A DNA stretch of 64,000 nt, from the NCBI GenBank assembly GCA_963841845.1, contig CAWJEG010000011.1, forward strand, positions 1 to 64,000. Reading direction: 5' to 3'. A program made the position numbers and the translations under genes. The notes below the pieces were generated by a model, which was given only the letters and a program-made list of their open reading frames with translations, did not search any database and was not told the origin of the DNA. Below, piece by piece: positions 20,143-29,573 of this stretch. Source of the DNA: CAVVGZ01 sp963841845 (GTDB taxonomy: Bacteria; Chloroflexota; Anaerolineae; Anaerolineales; Anaerolineaceae). Numbering within the stretch: the stretch's first letter is position 1; each line of letters begins with the position of its first letter.

Positions 20143-23100
20143 ATGGCTGAATCTCAACATCAGGAAATCTTTAATCACTTCAAACTCAACGATAAGCAGC
20201 GCACGGCTGTCCTGGAGCACGGCCGGGATGTGGTGGTCACCGCCGGGGCCGGCAGCGGCAAGACATCCACCCTGGTAGCCCGCTACGCCAGCCTGCTGGC
20301 AGAGGGCATCACCCCCCGCCAGGCTGCCGCCATCACCTTCACCAGGAAGGCCGCCCGCGAGATGCGCTCGCGCCTGCGGGGTAAGTTGATCGAGCTGCAG
20401 GATGACGCCGTTTCAGAAGAGCAACGCCAGCTGTGGGCGGATCTCTCCGCCCGGATGGATTCCGCCCGCATCGGCACGATCCACAGCCTGTGCAGCGAAA
20501 TCCTGCGCGCCCACCCTGCCGAAGCCGGTATCGACCCCCGCTTCGAAGTGCTCGACGAAGGCTTGACCGCCGCCCTGCGCATCCAGGCTGTAGATGATAC
20601 CCTCAAACTGCTGGTACAGGAGGAGCGTTTCCTGGCGCTGCTGGAGAATATTTCCACCTCCAGCCTTACCGAAATACTGAAAGATCTGCTCAACCGCCGC
20701 CTGGAAGCCGCTGAATTCTTCCGGGTGCAGGTGGACAACCGCCAGCGCCTTGCCCGGGAACTGCACGATCGCATGCAGCACCCTTCCCTGGCCGTGAACA
20801 TTGCCGATCTGCGGGGTAGATCTGAGCAGGAACTGGTGCGGGATGCCGGTGACAATCTGGCCGGCATGGTGGTGGATCTACTCCAACTTTGGTCTGCTGC
20901 CGAGAAAGCCCTGGCAGCCGGCGATTGCGTTGCCTGTGCGCGCACCCTCTTCCGCGCTCGCCGTGAAAAAATGAGCCTGAAATCCGGTAAGAAAGCCAGC
21001 GTCAAAGAAATCGTCACTGAAATTCGGCAGGCTTACAAGGAGCTCCTTGACCCATTGATCGGTGGAGAAAACCCCAGGGATTCCGAACCGGCCGAGGAAA
21101 CCGAAGCCCTTTTTGACCAGCTGCTGCCCCTGCTGAAAGATGCCTTTGAACGTGTTCAGCAGTCCTACCTGAACCTGCTGGAGGGCCGCCAGGCGCTCGA
21201 TTTTGACGACCTGGAGCACCTCACCGGACGTCTGCTGGAAAATTCGCACATCCGTACCCGCTGGCAAGCCGAGCTGCAAGCCATTTTGGTGGACGAGTTC
21301 CAGGATACCAACCAGCGCCAGCGTCAGATTGTCACCTCTCTGGCCGGGAAACCTGGCAGCCTTTTCATCGTCGGCGACATGCGCCAGTCCATCTACCGCT
21401 TCCGCCGGGCAGATGTGACCGTCTTCAGCGAAGAGCAGCAGCGCATTCTGCGCCAGGGCGGTCTTGCCATCGATCTCGACCACACCTACCGCTCCCACCA
21501 GCCTCTGCTGGATTGCATGGGTGAACTGCTCGGGGCTGTGATCGGCACCCAGCCGGACGCCGGGCGGCCGTACTACGTGCCCTATTCACCTATGGAGGCG
21601 GAAAAAAAGCATCCTCCCGCCGCCATCCTCTCCCCGCATGTCGAGTTCATCCTTGGGCTGGGAGCGGATACCGATTCAGCCCGTCCAGTCGCCTCCCGCG
21701 CCCTGGCTGCCCGCCTGCTGCAACTAAAGGTCGAAGGTCAGATAGAAAAATGGGATGAAGTGGCTTTGCTCTTCCGTTCCTCCACCGGCTTCCCCGTCTA
21801 CGAGGAAGCCCTGGAGGAAGCCGGCATCCCCTTTGTCACCGTCGCCGGTCGCGGATTCTACGACCGGCCCGAAATCCGCGACCTGCTAAACATCCTGCGG
21901 GGGCTGGCAGACCCGCTCGACGACCTGTCCTTCGCCGGCTTGCTGCGTTCGCCTGCCATTGGACTGAGCGACGCGGCTCTCTACCTTCTCCGCCGCGATG
22001 GACAGCCTTTCTGGACTGTCCTGCAGGGTGATCTCTCCTATTTGTCCGAAAGCGACCGCTTCGGCGCTCAGCGCGCCGTAAGCATCCTCGGTACATTACT
22101 GCCGCTGGTGGACCGGGTACCGGTAGCAGAGCTGCTCAAAAAAGTGGTGGATGTGCTTGATTACCGCGCTATGCTGGCCACCGCTGACCGGGCTGTCTTA
22201 GAAGGGGCGGCCAGCCGGGCGGGCGGGCGTCTTTGGCGCAACCTGGACAAGCTGCTGGAGGACGCTCAGGCCAGCCGGCAGGTCACTGTGCGCGATTTCC
22301 TGGAGATGCTGCAGACCCTCAACGATGCCGGCGCCCGCCAGGGTGAAGCCCCCTCTGAGGCTGAAGGCGCTGTGCGCTTGATGACCATTCACAAGGCCAA
22401 GGGTCTGGAATTCGGCCTGGTTGTGCTGGCCAATGCCGGCAGCGGTACCAGGAATTCCAGCGAGAATATTTATCTCTCCAGCGATCTTGGAGTAACGGTT
22501 AAACTGGACCCGCCGCCCATGCTTTACCGGCTGGCCAAACACATCGATAAGGACCAGGACGCCGCCGAGGAGCTGCGCCTGCTCTACGTGGCCATGACTC
22601 GGGCGAAACACAAACTGATTATCAGCGCCCATGCTGGAGAAAATCAAAAAGGTGAAATCACAGCCGGCGCCTGGGCTGGAGACCTTTTGGAAGCGGCCAG
22701 GTTGGATTCGGGCAGTCTGCAGCAAGCCCGTAGGGATGCCATTGAACACCTCTCCCCGGCAGGTTTCCCCCTGCGTGTCTTTTGCGCTGCGGGTGACTTG
22801 GCCATAACGCCAGTGGCCTTGCCCAATGAGCAGGCTGTTGTTCCAGAAAGCAGCCTGGCCCCCCTGTATCTTCCTCTAGATGGTTTCGGGGAACAGCCGG
22901 AAGATGAAGAGGAAGAACTGGCTTTTGAAACGCACCTCTGGCGGGCATCGCTGCAGGAAAAGGAGGTCCCCGGAACTGTGCTGGGGAGCCTGGTCCACCA
23001 GGCCATAGCCGCCTGGCTTTTTCCCGGCGATCCCCGGCTGGAGGCTCTGCTGCAGGCAGAATCCTTTAATGCCGGGCTGGCATCCGAAAGCCAGCGTGAA

Positions 23101-23457
23101 GATGCCGTGCAGCGCGCCGTTCAATTGCTGGAACGATTGCAGATGCATTCCCTCTGGCAGGAAATCAGCTCCGCCCGGGAGCGCTTTGTTGAAATCCCCT
23201 ACACATATAGGCACAAGGAAAAACCAGCCTTCGGGAAGATCGACCTGCTCTACTGCAGCGGGGAGCGCTGGCATATACTGGATTTCAAGACTGATCCCAT
23301 CCACAATCCGGCCCGCAGGGAAGAACTGCTCAGGGAGTACAAGCCGCAGGTCAGCCGCTACCGCGCTGCGGTCAAGCAGCTCCTGGGCGTCGACGCCTCA
23401 GCCCGTATCGTCTTCCTGAATGACCACGGCAGGGTCGAGCTGGTGAGTGTTTATTAA
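20143..23457 (+). CDS. addA: AddA-like UvrD-family helicase-exonuclease
   Basis: 1104 aa and intact, so it is the best-preserved member of the repair operon. SF1 helicase motifs in order: Q motif DKQRTAVLEHG, Walker A TAGAGSGKTSTLVARY, motif Ia AITFTRKAAREM, Walker B ILVDEFQDTN, motif III GDMRQSIYRFR, motif V MTIHKAKGLEF and motif VI LLYVAMTRAKHKL. The C-terminal nuclease domain has FGKIDLLYC and HILDFKTDP, giving the D...DxK catalytic set. It lacks iron-sulfur cysteines, as expected for AddA. With AddB it forms the Chi-regulated end-resection complex that feeds RecA. Codon use is GC-rich like addB. The operon ends here. Confidence 0.95.
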   Translation: MAESQHQEIFNHFKLNDKQRTAVLEHGRDVVVTAGAGSGKTSTLVARYASLLAEGITPRQAAAITFTRKAAREMRSRLRGKLIELQDDAVSEEQRQLWADLSARMDSARIGTIHSLCSEILRAHPAEAGIDPRFEVLDEGLTAALRIQAVDDTLKLLVQEERFLALLENISTSSLTEILKDLLNRRLEAAEFFRVQVDNRQRLARELHDRMQHPSLAVNIADLRGRSEQELVRDAGDNLAGMVVDLLQLWSAAEKALAAGDCVACARTLFRARREKMSLKSGKKASVKEIVTEIRQAYKELLDPLIGGENPRDSEPAEETEALFDQLLPLLKDAFERVQQSYLNLLEGRQALDFDDLEHLTGRLLENSHIRTRWQAELQAILVDEFQDTNQRQRQIVTSLAGKPGSLFIVGDMRQSIYRFRRADVTVFSEEQQRILRQGGLAIDLDHTYRSHQPLLDCMGELLGAVIGTQPDAGRPYYVPYSPMEAEKKHPPAAILSPHVEFILGLGADTDSARPVASRALAARLLQLKVEGQIEKWDEVALLFRSSTGFPVYEEALEEAGIPFVTVAGRGFYDRPEIRDLLNILRGLADPLDDLSFAGLLRSPAIGLSDAALYLLRRDGQPFWTVLQGDLSYLSESDRFGAQRAVSILGTLLPLVDRVPVAELLKKVVDVLDYRAMLATADRAVLEGAASRAGGRLWRNLDKLLEDAQASRQVTVRDFLEMLQTLNDAGARQGEAPSEAEGAVRLMTIHKAKGLEFGLVVLANAGSGTRNSSENIYLSSDLGVTVKLDPPPMLYRLAKHIDKDQDAAEELRLLYVAMTRAKHKLIISAHAGENQKGEITAGAWAGDLLEAARLDSGSLQQARRDAIEHLSPAGFPLRVFCAAGDLAITPVALPNEQAVVPESSLAPLYLPLDGFGEQPEDEEEELAFETHLWRASLQEKEVPGTVLGSLVHQAIAAWLFPGDPRLEALLQAESFNAGLASESQREDAVQRAVQLLERLQMHSLWQEISSARERFVEIPYTYRHKEKPAFGKIDLLYCSGERWHILDFKTDPIHNPARREELLREYKPQVSRYRAAVKQLLGVDASARIVFLNDHGRVELVSVY

Positions 23458-23576
23458 ATGATTGGAGGGCTATTTTCCCGGGATTCGTCATTAAAGCCAT
23501 TCCCGCTCTCTTCCAGCCAATAGTTTACCCTGATCTTTACCCACCCGCTGGATGCGATTCCTGCTATCGTTAATGC

Positions 23577-23780
23577 ATGCAATCTGCTTACAAACGCCGC
23601 CAATGTGAGTGCCCGCCCGCGCCAAACGGCCAGCACTGCTGGCATGCCCTTGAGGGTAAAAAAGCCACGGATTACCCGTACTGGCTGGCAATCTGTTGCT
23701 GGTGCGGGGCGTTCCGCTACCAGGAAAATGCACCGGATCATAAAACAGAATTACACGGCCAGCGTGCCGCAGGCTTATAA
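23577..23780 (+). CDS. Small Cys/His-rich hypothetical protein
   Basis: 67 aa with Cys/His pairs that could bind a metal: CECPPAPNGQHCWH near the N-terminus and ICCWCGAFRY in the middle. The C-terminal quarter looks less protein-like. Ribosome site is weak. No family recognised; it may be a zinc-binding peptide or a chance frame. It lies 120 bp after addA on the same strand. Confidence 0.35.
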   Translation: MQSAYKRRQCECPPAPNGQHCWHALEGKKATDYPYWLAICCWCGAFRYQENAPDHKTELHGQRAAGL

Positions 23781-23984
23781 AACAGTTTTTCTTTTCCGGG
23801 CAGTATTATATAATAGGTATAGGCACAATCATCACACGGGGAAGGGGTTCGTCCTGCATCATGTGCTGCTGCGCATCCCCTTGTCGAGGGCAGCGTTGTT
23901 TTACAACCACATGCCCGATCATTGAATAGAACAGATTTGTTGTTCAAAACCAGTCCTATCCAACAATTCCAGGGAGGTGTAAGC

Positions 23985-24263
23985 ATGGGTACCTTTATAA
24001 TGTTTGGCGATTATTCATATGATTCGGTCAAGGAAATCAGCCCGCAGCGCACCCACGCTGCTACAGAATTAATCGAGAAGGCAGGCGGGGAGCTTAAGTA
24101 TGTATATGTTTTGCTGGGAGAAACCGATTTGCTTCTTATAACCGAGTTTCCTACCGTCCAGCAAGCGATGAAAGCCTCCATTGATTTATCCAAATTACTG
24201 GGAGTTGTGTTTAAAACATCGCCGGCAATTGGAGCGGATGAGTTTGACAAAATTATAGAATAG
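23985..24263 (+). CDS. GYD domain-containing protein
   Basis: 92 aa from ATG 23985, with GGGAGG at 23972-23977. The ferredoxin-like GYD fold is recognisable from the strand-helix pattern: FIMFGDYSYDSVKEI, a helix, GGELKYVYVLLGETDLLLI, a second helix and GVVFKTSPAI. GYD proteins are small oligomers found beside many pathways and have no settled function. It is monocistronic; a hairpin follows. Confidence 0.85.
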   Translation: MGTFIMFGDYSYDSVKEISPQRTHAATELIEKAGGELKYVYVLLGETDLLLITEFPTVQQAMKASIDLSKLLGVVFKTSPAIGADEFDKIIE

Positions 24264-24282
24264 ATTTGCCCCTGGGAAAAAA

Positions 24283-24307
24283 GGGTGCATGTAAAATGCA
24301 TGCACCC
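24283..24307. terminator. Hairpin after the GYD gene
   Basis: GGGTGCATG at 24283-24291 pairs perfectly with CATGCACCC at 24299-24307. Six A residues precede it, so on the minus strand it would be followed by a T-run. On the plus strand, where the gene lies, there is no T-tail. Possibly a bidirectional or protective stem-loop. Confidence 0.5.
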
Positions 24308-24872
24308 ATATACATCGTCTAAATAATTTGCCAAACCCGCCGGTTCCTGTATCCTTGTAACCACCTCACCCGAAACCATCCAGCGCGGCTGTAATACTAT
24401 CTGCCCGGTCTGTTGGCATGCCATCTGCAGCTGCCTGATTTTCAAAATAAATTACCACTGGAAAAAATACAGCCTATATTCAGGTAAATAACCACAAGGT
24501 CCATCCACAGCAAAAGCAGCTGTCATTTGGCAGTCCCTAACCTGCAGTGAAAACAGTCCGCCAGCTTCTTGGCAGACGCCCCCTCAAACCTGACCATCCA
24601 ACTCAGTTCTGCCATCTGAAATTGTCAAATTAGCCCAAATCCACATCCCATCTGTCCGCCCGGGTGCAATTAATATTGCACATAACTCTACCCGGTCTCT
24701 TTTACCCCCCCATAGAAGAACAAGTCCCATTTTAATATCTACCCGGGACTGATTGGGTCAGAAACCTTTTGCTTCCGGGATACAACGGGTTTTCAAGTGC
24801 TGGGGCTTCCCCCGGGCAATAAATATCCAGGAAGTGCTAAAATTAAGTGCATACTGAGTCAAGGAGGATTCA
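24308..24872. other. Intergenic region, no gene seen
   Basis: 565 bp. No protein-like frame on either strand and no RNA gene recognised. The final 20 bases carry the AAGGAGG ribosome site of the S10 peptidase gene. Confidence 0.5.
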
Positions 24873-26351
24873 ATGGTCCAGGAAGAAAAAATCGCCGAAA
24901 AAGGGACAGCCAATAAGGATATCCCTCCGGTTATCGAAGAAAAATGCCAGCAAACACAGCACACCATCACTCTCAATGGCAAAAAGCTGGAATATACCGC
25001 TACTGCCGGCACAATTGTCTTGAAGGATCCTGATCTTGACCAGGGGGAGAAAGCCAAAGCCTCCATCTTTTATGTTGCCTACACCCTCAACAATGCTGCG
25101 GATCCTGCCAAACGGCCGCTCACATTTTCGTTCAACGGAGGTCCCGGCTCGTCTTCTGTCTGGCTGCACCTTGGCGCCCTGGGGCCCAGGCGGGTATGCA
25201 TGGATGAAGAAGGCAGGGCCCTGCCGCCGCCTTATCAGCTGGTAGATAACGAATACACACTTTTGGAGATGACTGATCTGGTATTTATTGACCCGGTCAG
25301 CACTGGTTACAGCCGCAGTGTTCCCAAAGAAAAACCGGAACAATTCCACAGTGTCAAGAAGGATATTGAATCCGTAGGTGATTTCATTCGCCTTTGGACT
25401 ACCCGCAACCAGCGCTGGAGTTCGCCCAAGTTTTTAATTGGCGAGTCCTACGGTACCACCCGCGCCGCCGGCCTGGCAGAGTACCTGCAGGATCGCCGCG
25501 GGTTTTACCTCAACGGGATTATGCTGGTTTCTTCCATACTCAATTTCCTCACCGCCGAATTCGATCCTGGAAACGATCTTCCTTATATCCTCTATTTGCC
25601 GTCATATTCGGCGGCAGCCTGGTTTCATAACAAATTGGCGGGCAGGAAGCAAAACAGCCTCAGTCAGGTGCTTGATGAAGCACAAGCATTTGCTTATAAC
25701 GAGTATTGCCTTGCACTGATGAAAGGCAGCCGCCTTCAGGAAAAAGAACGCATCCAAATCGCCCGAAAACTTGCACAATATACCGGGCTTTCACAGGAAT
25801 ATATCGAACGCAGCAACCTGCGAATCGAGATCAACCGTTTTTGCAAAGAGCTTCGCCGCTCGGAAGGCATCACCATCGGCCGTTTTGACAGCCGCTTAAC
25901 CGGATTTGACCGCGATTCGGTGGGGGAACATCCGGAGGTCGACCCGAGCTATGCCGCCGTCCTCGGCCCATATACAGCAGCGATGTACGATTACCTGCGG
26001 CGCGACTTATCCTTCGAAATTGACCAGCCCTACGAAATCCTTTCATCCGTACATGAAACCTGGGGTTATGATACCTTTCAGAATAAGTACGTTAATACAG
26101 CGGAAGAATTGCGCAAAGCATTCATCCTGAATCCCCACCTCAAAGTCATCGTCTGCAGCGGGTATTACGACCTGGCGACACCCTACCTTGCCAGCGAGTA
26201 TACTTTTGAACACCTGGAAATCCCTGCACACCTCCGCAAGAACATTCGCATGGCATATTATGAGGCTGGACACATGATGTATCTGCACAAAGCATCCCTG
26301 GTGAAGTTATCCGGGGATTTGAGCAGTTTTATCGCAGATTCTGCGGATTGA
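24873..26351 (+). CDS. S10 family serine carboxypeptidase
   Basis: 492 aa. The serine carboxypeptidase signatures are clear: FSFNGGPGSSSVWLHLGALGP (oxyanion region, about residue 88), FLIGESYGTTRAAGLA with the nucleophile Ser, CSGYYDLATP with the catalytic Asp, and YEAGHMMYLH with the catalytic His. No signal peptide is visible: the N-terminus is charged and rich in Glu and Lys, so it may be cytoplasmic, unlike secreted eukaryotic S10 enzymes. AAGGAGG lies five bases before ATG 24873. It would remove C-terminal residues from peptides. Monocistronic. Confidence 0.92.
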   Translation: MVQEEKIAEKGTANKDIPPVIEEKCQQTQHTITLNGKKLEYTATAGTIVLKDPDLDQGEKAKASIFYVAYTLNNAADPAKRPLTFSFNGGPGSSSVWLHLGALGPRRVCMDEEGRALPPPYQLVDNEYTLLEMTDLVFIDPVSTGYSRSVPKEKPEQFHSVKKDIESVGDFIRLWTTRNQRWSSPKFLIGESYGTTRAAGLAEYLQDRRGFYLNGIMLVSSILNFLTAEFDPGNDLPYILYLPSYSAAAWFHNKLAGRKQNSLSQVLDEAQAFAYNEYCLALMKGSRLQEKERIQIARKLAQYTGLSQEYIERSNLRIEINRFCKELRRSEGITIGRFDSRLTGFDRDSVGEHPEVDPSYAAVLGPYTAAMYDYLRRDLSFEIDQPYEILSSVHETWGYDTFQNKYVNTAEELRKAFILNPHLKVIVCSGYYDLATPYLASEYTFEHLEIPAHLRKNIRMAYYEAGHMMYLHKASLVKLSGDLSSFIADSAD

Positions 26352-26704
26352 AACCTGGCCTTTCAGTGCTCTCCTGTTCATTCAGATGCTGCCTCTGGGT
26401 TGTTGATCATCATTCTAACTGTTCCATCCCTCAGCAGCTGGTAAACCTGTAACGCTGGCGGAATCCATCACCCACAACCCTGAATGGTTCGGTGCTGTCT
26501 TCCGTGACAGGTATAATTCTCGAGATATCTCCTGCTCATCTGTGGACTGGAACGGCATCAGGGAGGTTTTTATTGAAATAATGTGTAGGACAACCAGGGA
26601 CTGTCTTTCCAGCATAGGTTTATGATTTGTAATAAGATAATGAAATCATAATTTATACACCAGCCGGATTTTTTTACAACAATTGATTTTTTCAAGAGGA
26701 TAAT
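26352..26704. other. Intergenic region, no gene seen
   Basis: 353 bp without a supported ORF or RNA gene. The last 15 bases carry an AGAGG ribosome site for the following gene. Confidence 0.5.
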
Positions 26705-27376
26705 ATGACCAACCCAACCCAACCCAATGTAGCCGTCAGTTTGCGTGCGATCCATGCGGTCATCACCCGTGCGCTCAAAATATCAATAGAATATTCAGAT
26801 CAGTACACCCGGAATGGATTTCCTGAGGAAATTATTAAGACCGGTTTTCTGGATTTCCTGACCAGCTTGAAGACCTCATTTAGAGCCCATCACCAGGTTG
26901 AAAACATAATACTCTTCCCGGCATTGCGAAAGGTCTTGCCGGATATTCCATACAGCCGGCTGATGATTGAACACCATACCATAGATTCCCTGCTTGATAC
27001 GCTCCAGGCGGGAATAGAAAGCTGCCTGGCTCCTGGCAGTGAACAAACCTGTCTGGAAACCATTGGGAAAAGCCTTGTGAATCTTCAATATCTTTGGCGT
27101 CCCCATATACTGATTGAGGAAAGCGGCTTTACCGTCGATAAACTGGAGAAATTGTTGCCTGTGGATGAACATCTCAAGCTGTTAAAATCCGTCGGCGAAT
27201 TCAACCAGGCAAATGCCCTGCCAGCTGAGTTAATCATACCGTTCACAATCTACAACCTTGCCCCGGAGGTAAGGGTGGTTATGACCGGAGCAATGCCAGC
27301 CGAAGTTGTAGAGCATTTGGTACCAATCGTCTGGAAAGAAAAATGGGCACCCATGAAACCTTTCCTGTTGGATTGA
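26705..27376 (+). CDS. Hemerythrin-like (HHE) domain protein
   Basis: 223 aa. Helical protein with the His/Glu spacing of a hemerythrin four-helix bundle: AIHAVITRA (about residue 17), FRAHHQVENIILFPAL (about 58-73), MIEHHTIDSLLDTL (about 85) and RPHILIEESGF (about 137). These provide the H, HxxxE, H and HxxxxE/D ligands of a non-haem di-iron site. The C-terminal 80 residues form an extra domain with no known match. Such proteins sense or scavenge oxygen, NO or iron. It starts at ATG 26705 behind AGAGG. A strong hairpin follows at 27502. Confidence 0.75.
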   Translation: MTNPTQPNVAVSLRAIHAVITRALKISIEYSDQYTRNGFPEEIIKTGFLDFLTSLKTSFRAHHQVENIILFPALRKVLPDIPYSRLMIEHHTIDSLLDTLQAGIESCLAPGSEQTCLETIGKSLVNLQYLWRPHILIEESGFTVDKLEKLLPVDEHLKLLKSVGEFNQANALPAELIIPFTIYNLAPEVRVVMTGAMPAEVVEHLVPIVWKEKWAPMKPFLLD

Positions 27377-27420
27377 ATCCAGATAGCGTTATAAGTATTT
27401 ATTATGAAAATTTGAAAAAA

Positions 27421-27449
27421 TTGTATATTGTATATAAAACTCTTATAAT
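27421..27449 (+). promoter_or_regulatory. Sigma-70-type promoter upstream of rnz
   Basis: TTGTAT at 27421-27426 and TATAAT at 27444-27449 are separated by 17 bp. Transcription would start near 27456, giving a leader of about 150-200 nt that contains the strong hairpin at 27502-27540 before the RNase Z gene. Confidence 0.6.
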
Positions 27450-27501
27450 AATTTAAGGTTTGGATATTGTATTCACGATCATATTGTGATAATATATATT
27501 A

Positions 27502-27540
27502 GATAAGCGCTTGGGTGCCCCCCTCACCCAGGCGTTTATC
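27502..27540 (+). terminator. 16-bp stem-loop between hemerythrin and rnz
   Basis: Arms 27502-27517 and 27525-27540 pair over 16 positions with two G-T wobbles and a C-rich loop. The sequence after it is only weakly T-rich. It could terminate the hemerythrin transcript or act as a leader structure of rnz. Confidence 0.55.
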
Positions 27541-27604
27541 GCTTTAATCGCCCTTTACACTTCTTCACCAAAAAGATGATGGTGCTTTGTAAACCGCAGG
27601 CTTA

Positions 27605-28576
27605 ATGACAAGATGGAGTACAATTGTTCACAATCCTCGAAAGGACTTCGAAACAACTTTGTTTGAAATCATTTTTCTCGGCACATCTGCATCTGCCCCT
27701 TCCATCCACCGCAATCTGCCTGCGCTTGTTGTCCGCCATGACGAAGTCCGCTTTCTTGTAGACTGCGGTGAAGGGACACAGCGCCAGCTTCTCCAATCTG
27801 GCATCGGTTTTAAAAGGCTCAACCGTATCCTGATTACCCACGGTCACCTGGATCACATCCTCGGCCTGGGGGGTCTGCTATCCACTTTTCTCCGTTGGGA
27901 GACAATAGACCGCCTGGAAATTTACGGGGGAAAAAACACCCTGGAAAGGATCTCCGACCTGATTTTCGGGGTTGTACTGCGGTCGAAAAAATCACCCATG
28001 CCGATCGAAATGAAACAGATCTCCGGGGGAACCTTCTTTGAATCGGATGATTTAACCGTAGAGGCTTTTCCTGTGGTGCATCGGTTTACAGATTCACTGG
28101 GGTTCATATTTAATGAAAAGGGACGCTACCCATTCTTAATTGAAAAAGCCGAGCAGTTGAATATTCCGCCTGGCCCCTGGAGGCGTGACCTGGTTAATGG
28201 AAACAAGGTCACGCTGCCTGACGGGCGCACAATCAATCCTGAATCTGTACTCGGTGAGTACCGCCCGGGAACGCGCCTGGTAGTGATCGGAGATGCTGGC
28301 TCCACGGAAGGACTTGAACGGTATTGCCAGGGAGCAGACGGGCTGGTGATTGAGTCAACATATCTGGAAGAGGAAGCGGAAATGGCGAAGGAATTTTCCC
28401 ACCTGACTGCCCTGCAGGCTGCAGAACTGGCAAAACGCTCAGGGGTTAAAAAGCTATTCCTTACCCACATTTCCCGCCGTTACCGGGAGAAAGATATTCA
28501 GGCCGAAGCGGAAAAAGTCTTTCCAGATGTCGTGGTTGCCCGGGATTTTGATACGTTTCAAATCAAGAGCGATTGA
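27605..28576 (+). CDS. rnz: Ribonuclease Z
   Basis: 323 aa metallo-beta-lactamase-fold endonuclease that removes 3' trailers from tRNA precursors. The motifs are FLGTSASAPS near the N-terminus, the zinc-binding THGHLDH (about residues 79-85), VVHRF, GDAGSTEGL and LTHISRRY. The exosite region between strands is present. ATG 27605 gives 18 residues before the usual family start; TTG 27659, which would open with FEIIFLGT, has AAAGGA upstream and may be the real start. None of the four tRNA genes in the window encodes CCA, so this enzyme would be needed for their processing. Confidence 0.93.
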   Translation: MTRWSTIVHNPRKDFETTLFEIIFLGTSASAPSIHRNLPALVVRHDEVRFLVDCGEGTQRQLLQSGIGFKRLNRILITHGHLDHILGLGGLLSTFLRWETIDRLEIYGGKNTLERISDLIFGVVLRSKKSPMPIEMKQISGGTFFESDDLTVEAFPVVHRFTDSLGFIFNEKGRYPFLIEKAEQLNIPPGPWRRDLVNGNKVTLPDGRTINPESVLGEYRPGTRLVVIGDAGSTEGLERYCQGADGLVIESTYLEEEAEMAKEFSHLTALQAAELAKRSGVKKLFLTHISRRYREKDIQAEAEKVFPDVVVARDFDTFQIKSD

Positions 28577-28708
28577 AAGCAATCCCTGATATTTTCTGCA
28601 TTGAAGCCGGACAGATAGGTTTGGTTCAATGAAATCAATCGGATTTTCTGGATGATTAATCTATCTTATTATGGAAATATTCATTCCTACAACGGGTTCT
28701 TTTACTCG

Positions 28709-29299
28709 TCATTTTAGACATAAAAGTGAGTCAATTTCTTTCCAGGTATCTTTTAACAAGGCATCCAGTCTATCAATCATTGCCAGGTATTTTTCGTGAA
28801 TTCCTTCACCGGTCTCCTCGTGCTCAACTTTTTCAAAATCTTCAAATACCTGATCTTGCAGAGACATGGGGATAATTCTATCCGCCATCGGAAAAAGTAT
28901 GGCCTCTTCTTTCTGGATATGCTGCGTGAGCAGCTGGGCATAATTGCGGGAATTCTGAAGCAGTTCAGTTTTTGCTGAGTTTTCCCCTCCAGCCATTTTC
29001 TGTGCGGCAGATAGAATTCCCCTGGTATAGTGTCTTCCAAGGTCATGTTCTCTGAGCATGACAGCGATTGGACCGGCATCTGCCGCCACACCCGCTGACT
29101 CCATTGCTTTAAAGAGAACTCCTTCTTCTTTACGGTGATGGCAGCCATCTGCAAAACCGCGGATAAAATCGGCCGCATCCAGGAATAAGGATGGGGGGAT
29201 ATTTTCATCTGCTTCCAGGCCATCTGATGCCTCCACTAATATGGATATCATCCGTTCTATCACCCTGTGTTCATCCATTAAAATCTGTGTTGCTTTCAT
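28709..29299 (-). CDS. Hemerythrin domain-containing protein
   Basis: 196 aa from ATG 29299, chosen over the ATG six codons upstream because GGAAGG lies just before it. The hemerythrin ligands are well preserved: MDEHRVIERM (about residue 10), DGCHHRKEEGVLFKAM (about 55), LREHDLGRHY (about 85) and LTQHIQKEEAILFPMAD (about 125). This is the typical H-HxxxE-H-HxxxxE pattern of cytoplasmic DUF438/HHE-type proteins. It should bind a di-iron centre and act in oxygen, NO or peroxide handling. The C-terminus ends with a helical tail with one late Cys. Convergent with rnz. Confidence 0.9.
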   Translation of the reverse strand: MKATQILMDEHRVIERMISILVEASDGLEADENIPPSLFLDAADFIRGFADGCHHRKEEGVLFKAMESAGVAADAGPIAVMLREHDLGRHYTRGILSAAQKMAGGENSAKTELLQNSRNYAQLLTQHIQKEEAILFPMADRIIPMSLQDQVFEDFEKVEHEETGEGIHEKYLAMIDRLDALLKDTWKEIDSLLCLK

Positions 29300-29573
29300 T
29301 TGATACCTTCCTTCCATAATTGTCTAGCGCATACGTTTAATCACAGTTGGTTTTTATCATTCCCATATATAGATTACTTCAAATCTGTTTGGGATTGATT
29401 GATTAATCGCAAACTTCGCATCATATTTCTCGGATTTCACAAACCAGGTGAGCATAGATAATGAATTTTCTCCCGTCTTGCCATGTCCGAAGAAAAAATT
29501 GCTCCCCAAATATGAGAGGTTAATAACTGGAAAATATAAATAGCAAAATCTGCGGGAATGTTATACTACCTGT

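Noticed and set aside
24011..24445. 144-codon minus-strand ORF over the GYD gene
   Set aside because: It is antisense to a recognised GYD domain and lacks a ribosome site.
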